Assembly (NCBI GenBank): GCA_963780165.1
Contig: CAWABB010000002.1
Coordinates: 13,096 to 77,095 of the forward strand
DNA from: CAWABB01 sp963780165
Lineage (GTDB): Bacteria; Bacteroidota; Ignavibacteria; UBA10030; UBA6906
Reading direction: 5' to 3'
DNA: 64,000 nt
The notes below the pieces were generated by a model. It was not told the origin of the DNA and did no database searches. It saw only the letters and a program-made list of their open reading frames with translations. Numbering within the stretch: the first letter of the stretch is position 1; every line of letters starts with the position of its first letter. Both the position numbers and the translations under genes were made by a program. Of this stretch, positions 1 through 9,397 are shown in pieces.

Positions 1-1194
1 AACTACATCGACAGACAGGTCATCGGCATTCTGGCTCCCACGCTGCAGCGGGAGATCGGGTGGAATGACATGGAGTACGGTGCTATCGTAGCCGCATTTA
101 CGGCGGCGTATGCGATTGGACTGCTCCTGACCGGCAGGCTGGTCGATGTGATCGGCACGAAGCTCGGATACGCGCTCGCGCTCGCGGGGTGGAGCCTGGC
201 GGCGATGGGTCACGCCCTCGCCCGGAGTGCGTTTGGATTCGGCGCGGCCCGCTTCGGCCTCGGCCTGTTTGAGGCCGCCAATTTCCCTGCGGCCATCAAG
301 ACTGTCGCGGAGTGGTTTCCCAGGAAGGAACGGGCCCTCGCGACAGGCATCTTCAATGCCGGCTCCAATGTGGGCGCGGTCGTGGCGCCGCTGGTCGTTC
401 CGTGGATCACGCTGACATACGGGTGGCAGGAGGCGTTCGTGATCACCGGGGCCATCGGGCTGCTCTGGCTCATCCTCTGGTTCTGGTTCTATGAGACGCC
501 GGAGAAGCACAGGAGACTATCGGCGCGGGAGTTTGCGTACATCCGCTCTGATCCCCCCGATCCGGCCGCGCAGATCCCTTGGGCCCGGCTCCTTCGCTAC
601 AGGGAGACGTGGGCTTTCGCACTGGGCAAATTCCTCACCGACCCGGCCTGGTGGTTCTATCTGTACTGGATCCCGAGCTTCCTCAACAAGAACTACGGCC
701 TTACGCTGGACAAGATCGGCGTGCCTCTGATCATCATCTACCTCATGGCTGACGTCGGCAGCATCGGCGGGGGGTGGTTGTCCTCCCACCTCCTCAAGCG
801 CGGCTGGACTGTCAACAGGGCGAGGAAGACGACGATGTTGGCATGTGCGCTGTGCGTGTTGCCCATCGTCTTCGTATCGCAGACAAGCGATGTGTGGCTC
901 GCCGTCGCGCTCCTGAGTCTCGCCACGGCCGCCCATCAAGGGTGGTCAGCGAATCTCTTCACGACGGTCTCCGACATGTTCCCCAGAGCGGCTGTTGCCT
1001 CAGTGGTCGGTCTCGGCGGCATGGCAGGAGCAATCGGGGGAATGCTCGTTGCGACCGCGGCCGGCGTGATCCTCCAATTGACCGGCAGTTACGTCATTCT
1101 CTTTGTCCTGGCCGGTTCGGTCTACCTCGTTGCCCTGCTGACCTTCCAGAGGCTCGTGCCGGTCGTACAACCTGTCGAGATCGTACAGGCGTGA
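1..1194 (+). CDS. MFS transporter, hexuronate (ExuT)-type, 5' truncated by window edge
   Basis: The reading frame is open from base 1 and ends with a stop at 1192-1194, so the gene begins outside the window. The first residues read NYIDRQVIGILAPTLQREIG, the TM1/loop signature of the anion:cation symporter branch of the major facilitator superfamily (hexuronate, galactonate and similar acid-sugar permeases). About ten further hydrophobic segments follow, with the usual central loop near residues 160-195. By family, such proteins import sugar acids with protons across the inner membrane; the substrate is inferred only from this similarity. The DUF4432 and deacetylase genes nearby would fit carbohydrate catabolism. 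It is followed by a short GC hairpin at 1284-1307. Confidence 0.85.
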   Translation, partial: NYIDRQVIGILAPTLQREIGWNDMEYGAIVAAFTAAYAIGLLLTGRLVDVIGTKLGYALALAGWSLAAMGHALARSAFGFGAARFGLGLFEAANFPAAIKTVAEWFPRKERALATGIFNAGSNVGAVVAPLVVPWITLTYGWQEAFVITGAIGLLWLILWFWFYETPEKHRRLSAREFAYIRSDPPDPAAQIPWARLLRYRETWAFALGKFLTDPAWWFYLYWIPSFLNKNYGLTLDKIGVPLIIIYLMADVGSIGGGWLSSHLLKRGWTVNRARKTTMLACALCVLPIVFVSQTSDVWLAVALLSLATAAHQGWSANLFTTVSDMFPRAAVASVVGLGGMAGAIGGMLVATAAGVILQLTGSYVILFVLAGSVYLVALLTFQRLVPVVQPVEIVQA

Positions 1195-1283
1195 ATACTG
1201 TAACTCGCCCTTCAAACGAATGATGCCCCGGCTCAAATGGAACTCCGGATAGGCCCTCCGGCATAGGCGGGTCCATAAGACGG

Positions 1284-1307
1284 AGCCCGGGCAGCGATGT
1301 CCGGGTT
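1284..1307 (+). terminator. GC hairpin, possible terminator after the MFS gene
   Basis: The arms CCCGG (1286-1290) and CCGGG (1301-1305) enclose a 10-nt loop, extended by weak A-T and G-T pairs and followed by TTTCTT. It lies about 90 nt after the MFS stop. The motif CCCGGGCAG-N-GATGTCCGGG recurs at 13321-13342, also downstream of a gene, which supports a common terminator or palindrome function. Confidence 0.4.
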
Positions 1308-1493
1308 TCTTGCGTCACCGCCGGAGAGCAGTGAAGGACTAGTCCCTTTTCCAACCTTTTGGCTGATGTGAAATTGTCCTCCTCTCCGTAGACTATCGTG
1401 CAGTCTTTAGCCGTGTGGACCTCGCCCGGATGGGTGGGGAGATCCTCCGCGAGCGTCGTTGCGCCCATGTCATTCTCCCCGGAGGGGAACATC

Positions 1494-2975
1494 ATGAATA
1501 TCCTCCTCGTCTGCCCGGAATATCCGGACACATTCTGGTCCTTCAAGCATGCCCTTAAGTTCGTCTCCAAAAGGGCCGGTCAACCGCCGCTCGGGTTGTT
1601 GACCGTCGCCGCACTCCTGCCTGCCGAATGGAACAAGAAGCTTGTCGATCTCAATCTGACCCCGCTCAGTGCCGGCGATCTTCAGTGGGCAGACTTCGTC
1701 TTCCTCGGCGGGATGTCCGTCCAGTCGGCATCCGCCCGCCAGGTGATTGCACTCTGCAATCAGTCGGGGACGAAGGTGGTCGCCGGCGGGCCGCTGTTTA
1801 CTGCCAGGCACGAAGAATTCGAAGGGGTGGACCACTTTGTCCTGAACGAGGCGGAGATCACGCTGCCTCAATTCCTGGAGGACCTCCGGCTCGGTCAACC
1901 CAAACACCTGTACAGGACCGATCAATGGGCAGATCTGACCACGACGCCGATCCCGTTGTGGGAGTTGATCGACAGTCGCAAGTATGCCACCATGAACGTC
2001 CAGTACTCCCGCGGTTGCCCGTATGATTGTGAGTTCTGCGATATCACGGTCCTCTACGGGCGCGTTCCGCGCACGAAATCCGCAGCACAGGTGATCGCAG
2101 AGCTTGATGCCCTGTACCGGACCGGATGGCGGGAGCACGTGTTCTTTGTCGATGACAACTTCATCGGCAACAAGTCGAAACTGAAGAAGGAGATACTTCC
2201 GCAGGTTATCCGGTGGATGGAGGACAGGAAACATCCGTTCTCTCTGGGGACCGAAGCGTCCCTCAATCTTTCTGACGAGCCGGAGCTGCTGGACCTTATG
2301 GCCCGCGCAGGTTTCGAGGAGGTGTTTGTCGGGATTGAGACCCCGAACGCGGAAAGCCTAGAGGAATGCAAGAAGACTACGAACAAGGGGCGGGATTTGA
2401 TCGCGAGCGTCAAGACACTCCAGAAAGCCGGCCTGCAGGTCCAGGGGGGATTCATTGTGGGATTCGACAACGATCCGCCGGCCATTTTCGACACCATGAT
2501 CCGGTTCATCAAGGAGAGCGGGATCGTCGTCGCGATGGTGGGCCTCCTGAACGCGCCGATCAAATCGCGGTTGTATCACCGGATGGAAAAGGAAGACAGG
2601 CTGCTGAAGACTTTTTCAGGAGACAATACAGACTTCTCCATGAACTTCGTTCCGAAGATGAACCGCCAGGCGCTTGTCGACGGGTATCGAAAGGTCCTCG
2701 GGACGATCTATTCCCCGAGAGTGTATTACCAAAGGGTCACGGAGTTTCTGAGGACTCACGAGCCGCTCCGAAAGCACGGGGCACCGATCCGCCTGGCGCA
2801 TTTGCGCGCGGTGACGAAATCCATGCTCCTTCTCGGGGTCATAGGGAAAGAACGGCTGTACTACTGGAAGCTCTTCTTCTGGTCGCTCTTTCGCCGCCCG
2901 CGTCATTTCTCGACAGCTATCACGCTGGCCATCTACGGATTCCACTTCCGCCGGGTCTTCGAGCAGTACCTGTGA
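1494..2975 (+). CDS. B12-binding-domain radical SAM protein (DUF4070-type)
   Basis: The start ATG at 1494 is chosen because GGAGGGG (1481-1487) lies just upstream and the protein then begins MNILLVCPEYPDTFW, the usual N-terminus of B12-binding radical SAM proteins. Length is 493 residues. The N-terminal ~150 residues are a cobalamin-binding Rossmann-like domain (GGMSVQSAS, VAGGPLFTARHEE). The radical SAM cluster motif CxxxCxxC is complete at C175, C179 and C182, within YSRGCPYDCEFCDIT. GIETP near residue 280 and the long C-terminal region fit the DUF4070 subgroup. Relatives act as methyl or other alkyl transferases on lipids, hopanoids or small molecules; the substrate here is unknown. It appears monocistronic. 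Confidence 0.88.
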   Translation: MNILLVCPEYPDTFWSFKHALKFVSKRAGQPPLGLLTVAALLPAEWNKKLVDLNLTPLSAGDLQWADFVFLGGMSVQSASARQVIALCNQSGTKVVAGGPLFTARHEEFEGVDHFVLNEAEITLPQFLEDLRLGQPKHLYRTDQWADLTTTPIPLWELIDSRKYATMNVQYSRGCPYDCEFCDITVLYGRVPRTKSAAQVIAELDALYRTGWREHVFFVDDNFIGNKSKLKKEILPQVIRWMEDRKHPFSLGTEASLNLSDEPELLDLMARAGFEEVFVGIETPNAESLEECKKTTNKGRDLIASVKTLQKAGLQVQGGFIVGFDNDPPAIFDTMIRFIKESGIVVAMVGLLNAPIKSRLYHRMEKEDRLLKTFSGDNTDFSMNFVPKMNRQALVDGYRKVLGTIYSPRVYYQRVTEFLRTHEPLRKHGAPIRLAHLRAVTKSMLLLGVIGKERLYYWKLFFWSLFRRPRHFSTAITLAIYGFHFRRVFEQYL

Positions 2976-3449
2976 GATTGAGTCCCCGGTGTGCGGTAGG
3001 AAGGCAGGTCCACCGGTGAGATGAGTTCGCCATTCTGATGAGTTCGTCATTCAGTGGGCATTCATGTGGGGCCGTCCCAGAAGTCCAACCTGGAGACATC
3101 CTGGTACTTCACGTGCTGATTCGCTGCTGAATCGTGTTTGGTTTCGAGACCTGCATCGAGGCGCCTGAATGGATGTCAGCCTAAGAACGACTTCTGGGAC
3201 GGCCCCGTTCATTTCTTGTCTCCTCCTGCAAGTCTACGTCAAACGGAGCGAGATTCTGGTCAACAAGCCAACCTGGAGAACGGACGGAAGCTGGCGCTGA
3301 TGCGGTGTACCGGAAGATCGGCATTCCGTGTCACGCGGCGCTGCGCGTGCAGCGCTGTCAGACCTGGTGCTGCAGGCCGCAGTTGCGTAGATTGCAGCGT
3401 GTGGAAGTACTGTCGACAGACGTCTTGAGCGCGGACAAGGGATTTCCGA
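2976..3449. other. Gene-free interval with short repeats
   Basis: No convincing gene is seen in these 474 bases. They hold a 17-bp tandem duplication (3020-3036 and 3037-3053, GATGAGTTCG followed by C/T-CATTC) and the inverted-repeat element at 3068-3206. A motif CAACCTGGAGA just inside the left arm recurs at 3267-3277, outside the right arm. Confidence 0.5.
3068..3206. mobile_element. MITE-like element with perfect 18-bp terminal inverted repeats
   Basis: Bases 3068-3085 (GGGGCCGTCCCAGAAGTC) are the exact reverse complement of 3189-3206. The 103 nt between them contain no gene. Perfect 18-bp arms at this distance are far beyond chance and resemble the ends of an insertion sequence. At 139 bp without a transposase, the unit would be a MITE or a deletion derivative of an IS. 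No clean target-site duplication is visible, although TTCAT occurs on both sides. An alternative is a long-looped RNA hairpin. Confidence 0.5.
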
Positions 3450-3863
3450 ATGACAATCGATATGAAAGACGCGAGCGAATACTTCCGGGGGCTGCTCCTG
3501 CTCATCAGCAAGGACCGCAAAATTGCTGACACCGAGACTGTCCTTATGAAACGCATCGGCAAAGCGCTCGGGTTCGAAAAGGACTTCTGCGAGAATGCGA
3601 TCCGTGAGATCCTGGAAAACAGGTTCATCGTTGACGAGCCTCCCCGGTTCTCGACGGGCGAGCTTGCGATGAAGTTCATCAAGGACGGGTTGACGTTGGC
3701 GGGCGCTGATGACGAGACGCACCATGCCGAAGTGGTGTGGCTGAAAGCCGCGGCAGCGAAGAACGGGATTGAGGAGGAGTGGTTCCGTCGGGCGCAGGAA
3801 CGAGCCGTCCTCAGAGGATCAGACCACACTGCCCGTCTTGAAGTCGATGATCTGGCTGGATAG
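3450..3863 (+). CDS. TerB-like domain protein
   Basis: This is a 137-residue, all-helical, cytoplasmic protein with no signal peptide. The pattern GLLLLISKDRKIADTE followed by helices ending in an acidic/aliphatic repeat (GELAMKFIKDGLTLAGADDE, then HHAEVVWLKAAAAKNGI) matches the TerB/DjlA-N fold, in which two helical repeats present conserved acidic residues for metal binding. AAGGGA about 8 nt upstream supports the ATG at 3450. No tellurite-resistance partners (TerC, TerD) are nearby, so a specific role cannot be given. Family membership is inferred from sequence pattern only. Confidence 0.65.
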   Translation: MTIDMKDASEYFRGLLLLISKDRKIADTETVLMKRIGKALGFEKDFCENAIREILENRFIVDEPPRFSTGELAMKFIKDGLTLAGADDETHHAEVVWLKAAAAKNGIEEEWFRRAQERAVLRGSDHTARLEVDDLAG

Positions 3864-4166
3864 TTCAGATCGCGCGGTGATGTGCTCCGGTTGTACCCCT
3901 TTTGCCCTGGTTTGTGATGGGTCCTCCTTCGGGTGAGGGGCCACCGCACGGGAATGTGAGGCCCCCGGCGGAAAATGCCAACAGGCTGAACGTGGCCATC
4001 CTCTCCCAGCCTACCGGAACCGGTTGAAATACCGGGATATTCTTCCCTATCTTGCAGCGGTCTGACGCTGTTCTCGGCCTCGTTTTCGGCATCCGTGCCG
4101 CAAGTCACAGGGGATGGATCCGGAAAGTGGTACCGAGAAATGACATACACACATCGGCGACCCACA
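3864..4166. other. Gene-free interval
   Basis: 303 bases between the TerB-like and DUF4954 genes. It contains GC-rich short inverted repeats (for example ACCGG and CCGGG around 4017-4036), but I see no gene and no clear promoter. Confidence 0.4.
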
Positions 4167-6158
4167 ATGAAATCCCACCAGCTTTCATCGGAACAGATCG
4201 AACAGCTCAAGCGGCAGGGGTGCCAGTCGGGAGACTGGAGCGCGGTGACCATAGCTCCGGATACCGATCTCAGTCGCATTCGTAACGTGCATTTCAGCGG
4301 TCGTGTCGGTCTCGCCTCCCTGGACGGGACCGTGACTGTAGGAGGCGTGGCGCTCCCCGCCGGCCTCTACGACTCCACGCTGACGGATTGCCTGATTGAA
4401 CCCGGCGTACGAATCGCCGGAGTTCGCACTGTGTTGTCCGGGTACGACATTGACGCCGGAGCTTGCGTCCAGGACGTTGGGATTATGACGGCTGATCCCG
4501 GAGCGACGTTCGGCAACGGAACGTCGGTCGAGGTGATCAATGAGGCCGGCGGTCGCGGAGTGCTGATCCATTCACGCCTGACGGCGCAGGTGGCGTATCT
4601 CGAAGCGGTGCACCGGCACGACAAGGCGTTCACGGCGGCAGTCGGGAAGCTGACAGGGGACGTCATAGCTGCGTCTACGCCGAAGCGCGGGCATGTCGGC
4701 GCGGGCGCCGCAATCGTCGGATGTCCCTCCATCCGGAATGTCATCATTGGCCCATCCGCAATCGTTGAAGGGGCCGCATCACTCCGGGACGGCACCATCA
4801 ACAGCTGCGCGGAACACCCCACATACGTCGGGACCGGCGTCGTTGCGAAAGAGTTTGTCGTCTCCGAAGGGGCGAGAATCGACAGCGGCGCGATCCTTGA
4901 CAAGGTGTTTGTCGGCCAGGGCGTAAAGATGGGGAAGCAGTATTCTGCAGAGAACTCGGTCTTCTTCGCGAATTGTGAACTCTTCCACGGGGAGGGCGTT
5001 GCGCTCTTTGCCGGTCCGTACACGGTCACACATCACAAGTCCACGCTCATGATTGCCGGGCTCTTCTCGTTCTATAACGCCGGGAGCGGAACGAACCAGA
5101 GCAATCACATGTACAAGCTGGGCCCCGTCCACCAGGGGATCTTTGAACGCGGGTGCAAGACCGGGTCGTTTTCGTACGTCCTGTTCGAAAGCCACATCGG
5201 CGCCTTCTCCGTCGTCATCGGCAAGCATCTTACGAACATCCGGACGCCCAATCTCCCGTTCTCAAATATCAGTGAGAAGGGTGGCGAGTCCATCATCACG
5301 CCCGCCATGGCGCTTCTGTCTGTGGGGACCGTGCGCGATGGCGAGAAGTGGCCCAAGAGGGACAACAGGAAGGTGAGGGAGAAAAGGGATCTGATTATCT
5401 TCGACGTCTTCTCTCCATACACCGTGGAGAAGATGCGAAGGGGACGGGAAGAGCTGCTAACCTTGAACGAGGGTACCTCGAAGGAACGCCTCACCGTCAA
5501 TGTCGGAGGAGCTCAGATGCCGCGGGTGCTTCTCCGAAAAGGGGCCAAGTACTACTCCGCCGCCATCATTCGATACCTGGTCGATCGGGTGGCTGACCGG
5601 CTGCCGGAGGCTCTCAAGGGAGCAGGCTCGTGGGCTGCGGCCACCGCATCGCTGGCCCCGACCAGCCGGCTGCAGCGTGCCTCCGAGTGGACTGATATCG
5701 CCGGCCTGCTGGCGCCGACGGAGGTGATCCGCGACCTCGAGGCGAAGCTCGTTCGGGGTGAGATCGCCTCGTATGACGATCTGCTCGCCGGGCTGAGCGC
5801 CATTCACGGCCGCTATCCGGAATACGTCTGGCAGTATGTTGTGGAAACCCTCGAGAAAGAGTTCGGGTACCGTCTCGAGGCGATTCCGAAAGAGCAGTTC
5901 CTGAAGATCCTCGATGAAGGGCAGAAGGCGGCCCTTCTGCTCCAGTCCGCGATCCTGGAGGACTCCAAGAAGGAATTCGGATCGGGATCGCGCATCGGGT
6001 ACGGGCTTGATCTTGCCGATACCGAGGCCGATGGGGATTTCGCGGCGGTCAGAGGCACTATGGAGGCGAATACGGTGGTCAGGAACATGACCCGGGCCTC
6101 GGAGGAGATTGCCGCGCGATACGAGACGACCAGGAAAGCGGTGGAGAGCGCCGGGTAG
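4167..6158 (+). CDS. DUF4954 family protein (left-handed beta-helix, nucleotidyl/acyltransferase-like)
   Basis: The ATG at 4167 gives MKSHQLSSEQIEQLKRQGC; the upstream in-frame ATG at 4142 lacks a typical N-terminus. Length is 663 residues, as expected for DUF4954 proteins, which are common in Bacteroidota and relatives. Residues ~30-320 contain hexapeptide-like turns (GTVTVGG, SAIVEGAASLRDGTIN, GARIDSGAILDKVFVGQGVKMG), typical of parallel beta-helix acyl- or nucleotidyltransferases. The next part holds the very conserved block HHKSTLMIAGLFSFYNAGSG. The C-terminal ~200 residues are helical. The biochemical role of the family is not established; an acyl or sugar-nucleotide transfer role is only inference from the fold. 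The gene stands alone and is followed by a strong hairpin. Confidence 0.85.
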   Translation: MKSHQLSSEQIEQLKRQGCQSGDWSAVTIAPDTDLSRIRNVHFSGRVGLASLDGTVTVGGVALPAGLYDSTLTDCLIEPGVRIAGVRTVLSGYDIDAGACVQDVGIMTADPGATFGNGTSVEVINEAGGRGVLIHSRLTAQVAYLEAVHRHDKAFTAAVGKLTGDVIAASTPKRGHVGAGAAIVGCPSIRNVIIGPSAIVEGAASLRDGTINSCAEHPTYVGTGVVAKEFVVSEGARIDSGAILDKVFVGQGVKMGKQYSAENSVFFANCELFHGEGVALFAGPYTVTHHKSTLMIAGLFSFYNAGSGTNQSNHMYKLGPVHQGIFERGCKTGSFSYVLFESHIGAFSVVIGKHLTNIRTPNLPFSNISEKGGESIITPAMALLSVGTVRDGEKWPKRDNRKVREKRDLIIFDVFSPYTVEKMRRGREELLTLNEGTSKERLTVNVGGAQMPRVLLRKGAKYYSAAIIRYLVDRVADRLPEALKGAGSWAAATASLAPTSRLQRASEWTDIAGLLAPTEVIRDLEAKLVRGEIASYDDLLAGLSAIHGRYPEYVWQYVVETLEKEFGYRLEAIPKEQFLKILDEGQKAALLLQSAILEDSKKEFGSGSRIGYGLDLADTEADGDFAAVRGTMEANTVVRNMTRASEEIAARYETTRKAVESAG

Positions 6159-6252
6159 AGCCCGTTCCCTTCAGGTCGTCCTGACGGCGCAGTCATGCAG
6201 GGTCGTTGCGGTTCAGGTCGTCCCGTGGAGAGGTCGCAGGAAGAAAACGAAA

Positions 6253-6282
6253 CGCGCCCGCGGCGATGTTGCCGTGGGCGCG
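6253..6282. terminator. Strong GC-rich hairpin, probable bidirectional terminator
   Basis: A 12-bp stem (6253-6264 with 6271-6282, one G-T pair) closes a 6-nt loop. It has an A-rich flank on the left (GAAAACGAAA) and CTTGCTTT on the right, so it could end transcription from both the DUF4954 gene and the convergent nagB operon. Confidence 0.65.
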
Positions 6283-6421
6283 CTTGCTTTGTGAAGGCAC
6301 ATCTGCTTTGTGGCTCCCAGGACCCTGGAGCTCGGCGATCCGTGTCGCTAGTGTGTAATTGAAACGCAAAGCCCTCAGCTCTTAGGCCCTGCTCCTCAGG
6401 GTCTCTCCGGCTCGTATGATT

Positions 6422-7228
6422 CTACAGCTCTGGCAGCCGGATGTTCTCCCGCTCGATGTCCCTGAAGTACTTCACGGTTGCCACCTTCAGCTCGAGGGTT
6501 GAGTCCTCGTCGCAGACGATCATGCCGTGCCGGTGGAGCTGCAGCATCGAGACGGTCCACATATGATTCACCCCCTCCTCGACGGCCTTCTGCAGTGCGC
6601 GGGCCTTGCTGATGCCGGTCACGAGGATCAGAACCTCCCGCGCATCCATCACCGTTGCGACGCCGACCGTGAGCGCGGTCTTTGGCACCTTGTGCGGGTC
6701 TCCGCCGAAGAACCGCGAGTTGGCAATGCGCGTGTCATACGTGAGCGTCTTGATGCGCGTTCGTGACGACAGTGACGAACCGGGCTCGTTGAACGCGATG
6801 TGGCCATCAGGGCCAATCCCTCCCAGAAAGAGATCGATCCCGCCGATCTTCCGGATCTTCTCTTCGTAGGCTTCGCATTCTTCCTCCAGATCCTGCGCAT
6901 TCCCGTTCAGGATGTTGACGTTCTCCGGCGCGATGTCGATGTGGCTGAACAGGTGGTGCCACATGAAGTAATGATAGCTCTGCGGGTGGTCGTCCGGCAG
7001 GCCGACGTACTCATCCATGTTGAACGTCACGACATTCTTGAAGGAGACTTTTCCCTGGCGGTGCAGCTCCACCAGCTGCTGGTACGTGCCGATGGGGGAG
7101 GAGCCGGTCGGGAGGCCGAGGACAAACGGTCGCTCACGCGTTGGTTTGGCGCGCGCAATTTTCTGGGCGACCAGATAGGCGGTCCACTTGCTCACCGCCT
7201 CGTAGCTGTCGTGGATGATGATGCGCAT
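6422..7228 (-). CDS. nagB: Glucosamine-6-phosphate deaminase
   Basis: This 268-residue enzyme converts glucosamine 6-phosphate to fructose 6-phosphate and ammonia, feeding amino sugars into glycolysis. All hallmark residues keep E. coli NagB numbering without gaps: D72 (NMDEYVGL), and D141, H143 and E148 in GIGPDGHIAFNEPGSS. The GlcNAc6P allosteric residues S151, S152, R158, K160 and Y254 are also present, so the enzyme is probably allosterically activated and hexameric as in enteric bacteria. The phosphate loop LGLPTGSSP is at 37-45. It is the last gene of a three-gene minus-strand operon, 15 nt after the acyl-CoA synthetase. No nagA is in the window. Confidence 0.97.
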   Translation of the reverse strand: MRIIIHDSYEAVSKWTAYLVAQKIARAKPTRERPFVLGLPTGSSPIGTYQQLVELHRQGKVSFKNVVTFNMDEYVGLPDDHPQSYHYFMWHHLFSHIDIAPENVNILNGNAQDLEEECEAYEEKIRKIGGIDLFLGGIGPDGHIAFNEPGSSLSSRTRIKTLTYDTRIANSRFFGGDPHKVPKTALTVGVATVMDAREVLILVTGISKARALQKAVEEGVNHMWTVSMLQLHRHGMIVCDEDSTLELKVATVKYFRDIERENIRLPEL

Positions 7229-7243
7229 AGCGTGTCTGTCCTG

Positions 7244-9382
7244 TTAGCTGTGGAGAAGTATTCTGGCGTCGGCCACGAAGGCACCCTGGCCCCTGTCGCC
7301 GACGATCAGCGGATTGATATCCATCTCTTCGATCTGCGGGGAGGCCGCCGCCAGCGCGGAGAGCCGTTCGATGCATTCCTCGATGACGGGGACGTCGCGC
7401 GCCGCCTTTCCGCGAGCTCCCGCGAGCATGCGGAATGCGTGGATGGCACGGACCATCTCGCCCGCCGCTCGCGGGCCGATCGGCGCGACGCGGAAGCAGA
7501 CGTCCTTGAAGATCTCCACGAAAATGCCGCCGAGCCCGAACATGATCACCGGCCCGAACGAGGGATCCCGCTTCACGCCGAGGATGACCTCTTCTCCGCC
7601 GCTCACCATCTTCTGAACGTACACGCCCCGGATGGTGGCGTTGGGGACGGCCGTCGTGCAGGACCGGATGATGCCTTCGTATGCGGCTGCCGCGTGGTCA
7701 GGATCGTGGATCCCGACGACCACACCTCCCACGTCGAACTTGTGGACGATCTCCTCGGAGGAAACCTTCATCACCACGGGGAAACCGATCTTTGACGCGA
7801 TGTCCCGGGCCTCGGGCGCGCTCCTCGCGGCGCCGTACGGAAGAACCGGGAGGCCGTAGGTCCGGAGCAGTCCGATCGCCTCGTCCTCCTGCAGATATCT
7901 TCTTCCGGCCCGCACCGCGGCATCGAGGATCTTCCGGGCGCCCTCCTTGTCGACTCCGGGGAGATCCCGCGGCGGATCGTCGCGAGATTCCCGCTGCTCG
8001 CGGAAGAAATTCGCCGCGGCGAACGCGCGACACATCGACTCGGGGAGGATGTAGTGAGGGATGTCGTGATCCTGGAGGATGGTGATCCCGGACGCGACAT
8101 CCGTCTCCCCCATGAACGAGGCATAGACCGGCTTCTCTGAATCGGCCGCCACATTCGTGACTTCGAGGGCGATGTTCTCGATGTCGGTCATCGATTGCGG
8201 CGTCAGTATGACCAGCGTCCCGTCGACCCCCGGGTCCTTCAGCGCGCTGGAGAGGGCGACGTGGTAGCGGTCTGCCCGCGCGTCGCCGATGACGTCGACG
8301 GGGTTCTTGATATTTGCTGTCGCAGGAAGGCTCTTCTTGAACACCTCGCGGGTTTCGTCGGAGAATGTCGCGAGCGTGAGCTTGTTGGCGATCGCCGCAT
8401 CGGTGGCCAGGACGCCCGGGCCGCCGGCGTTCGTGATGATCGCGACCCGCTTGCCGCGCGGGAGAGGCTGGTATGCCATTGCGATCGCAATATTGAACAT
8501 CTCCTCGATCGTCGAGCAGCGGATGACGCCCGCCTGGCGCAGCGCCGCTTCCGTCACCTCGTCGCTCCCGGCAAGGGAGCCGGTGTGCGACGCCGCGGCA
8601 GCTGCCCCTTCCTTTGTCCGCCCCGATTTGATGACCAGGACCGGCTTCCCGGAATTCCGTATGATGTCGCTCGCGGCGCGCATGAATCCCGGACCGTCCG
8701 TGATCTCCTCGAGGTAGACGAGGATCACCTTGGTTTTCGGGTCATCGCGGAGGGCATACATCAGGTCGATGTCGCTGATGTCTGCCTTGTTCCCGAAGCT
8801 CACGAACTTGGAGAATCCGATCTGCTTCGCGTGGGCGTAGTCGAGTACGGCCGTACAAAGCGCGCCGCTCTGCGATAGGAACCCGATGTTCCCTTCTGCC
8901 GGCATCTTCCTGGCGAACGATGCGTTGAGGTGCGATAACGGATCGGTGTTGATGACGCCGAGGCAGTTGGGGCCGATGAATGAGATACCGTACTTGTCGG
9001 CGATTTCCTTGATCTGGCGCTCGCGTTCCAGTCCTGCGCCCCCGACCTCCTTGAATCCGGCGGAGATGATGATTGCGGCTTTGATTCCCTTCTGGCCGCA
9101 CTGCTCGAGCGCGAGATGCACCACCGAGCTCTGGAAGACGATGACCGCGAGATCCACCGGATCGGGTATATCGAGGACGTACTTGTACGCCCGTACGCCT
9201 GCAATGGAGCGCGCGCTCGGGCTGACGGGGTAGATGGTCCCCTGAAACCCGTCCTTCAGGATATTATAGAAGATGTCAAAAGGAACCGTCCCCGGGATCT
9301 TGGTCGCGCCGAGGACGGCAACGGTGGAAGGGTAGAAGATCTTGTTGAGGTTGGCGATTCGTTCTCCAGCCGTGGAAGACAT
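7244..9382 (-). CDS. ADP-forming acyl/acetyl-CoA synthetase, alpha-beta fusion
   Basis: The 712-residue single-chain enzyme has the domain order CoA-binding (residues ~10-110, VAVLGATKIPGTVPF), succinyl-CoA-ligase-like domains (SFIGPNCLGV near 134-143; phosphohistidine loop SHTGSLAG with H266), and a C-terminal ATP-grasp domain (~490-700, FPVVMKVSSEEIVHK, EMDINPLIVG). By family it interconverts acyl-CoA, ADP and phosphate with free acid, CoA and ATP. This gives substrate-level phosphorylation from acetyl-CoA or other acyl-CoAs. The catalytic His is present. It begins 15 nt after the acyl carrier protein stop and ends 15 nt before nagB, so the three are almost surely co-transcribed. Whether the true substrate is acetate or a larger acid cannot be told. 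Confidence 0.93.
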   Translation of the reverse strand: MSSTAGERIANLNKIFYPSTVAVLGATKIPGTVPFDIFYNILKDGFQGTIYPVSPSARSIAGVRAYKYVLDIPDPVDLAVIVFQSSVVHLALEQCGQKGIKAAIIISAGFKEVGGAGLERERQIKEIADKYGISFIGPNCLGVINTDPLSHLNASFARKMPAEGNIGFLSQSGALCTAVLDYAHAKQIGFSKFVSFGNKADISDIDLMYALRDDPKTKVILVYLEEITDGPGFMRAASDIIRNSGKPVLVIKSGRTKEGAAAAASHTGSLAGSDEVTEAALRQAGVIRCSTIEEMFNIAIAMAYQPLPRGKRVAIITNAGGPGVLATDAAIANKLTLATFSDETREVFKKSLPATANIKNPVDVIGDARADRYHVALSSALKDPGVDGTLVILTPQSMTDIENIALEVTNVAADSEKPVYASFMGETDVASGITILQDHDIPHYILPESMCRAFAAANFFREQRESRDDPPRDLPGVDKEGARKILDAAVRAGRRYLQEDEAIGLLRTYGLPVLPYGAARSAPEARDIASKIGFPVVMKVSSEEIVHKFDVGGVVVGIHDPDHAAAAYEGIIRSCTTAVPNATIRGVYVQKMVSGGEEVILGVKRDPSFGPVIMFGLGGIFVEIFKDVCFRVAPIGPRAAGEMVRAIHAFRMLAGARGKAARDVPVIEECIERLSALAAASPQIEEMDINPLIVGDRGQGAFVADARILLHS

Positions 9383-9397
9383 TGCGCCGACCTCCGG

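Noticed and set aside
4095..4166. Upstream extension of the DUF4954 protein
   Set aside because: The added residues have no family similarity, and MKSHQLSSEQ is the natural N-terminus.
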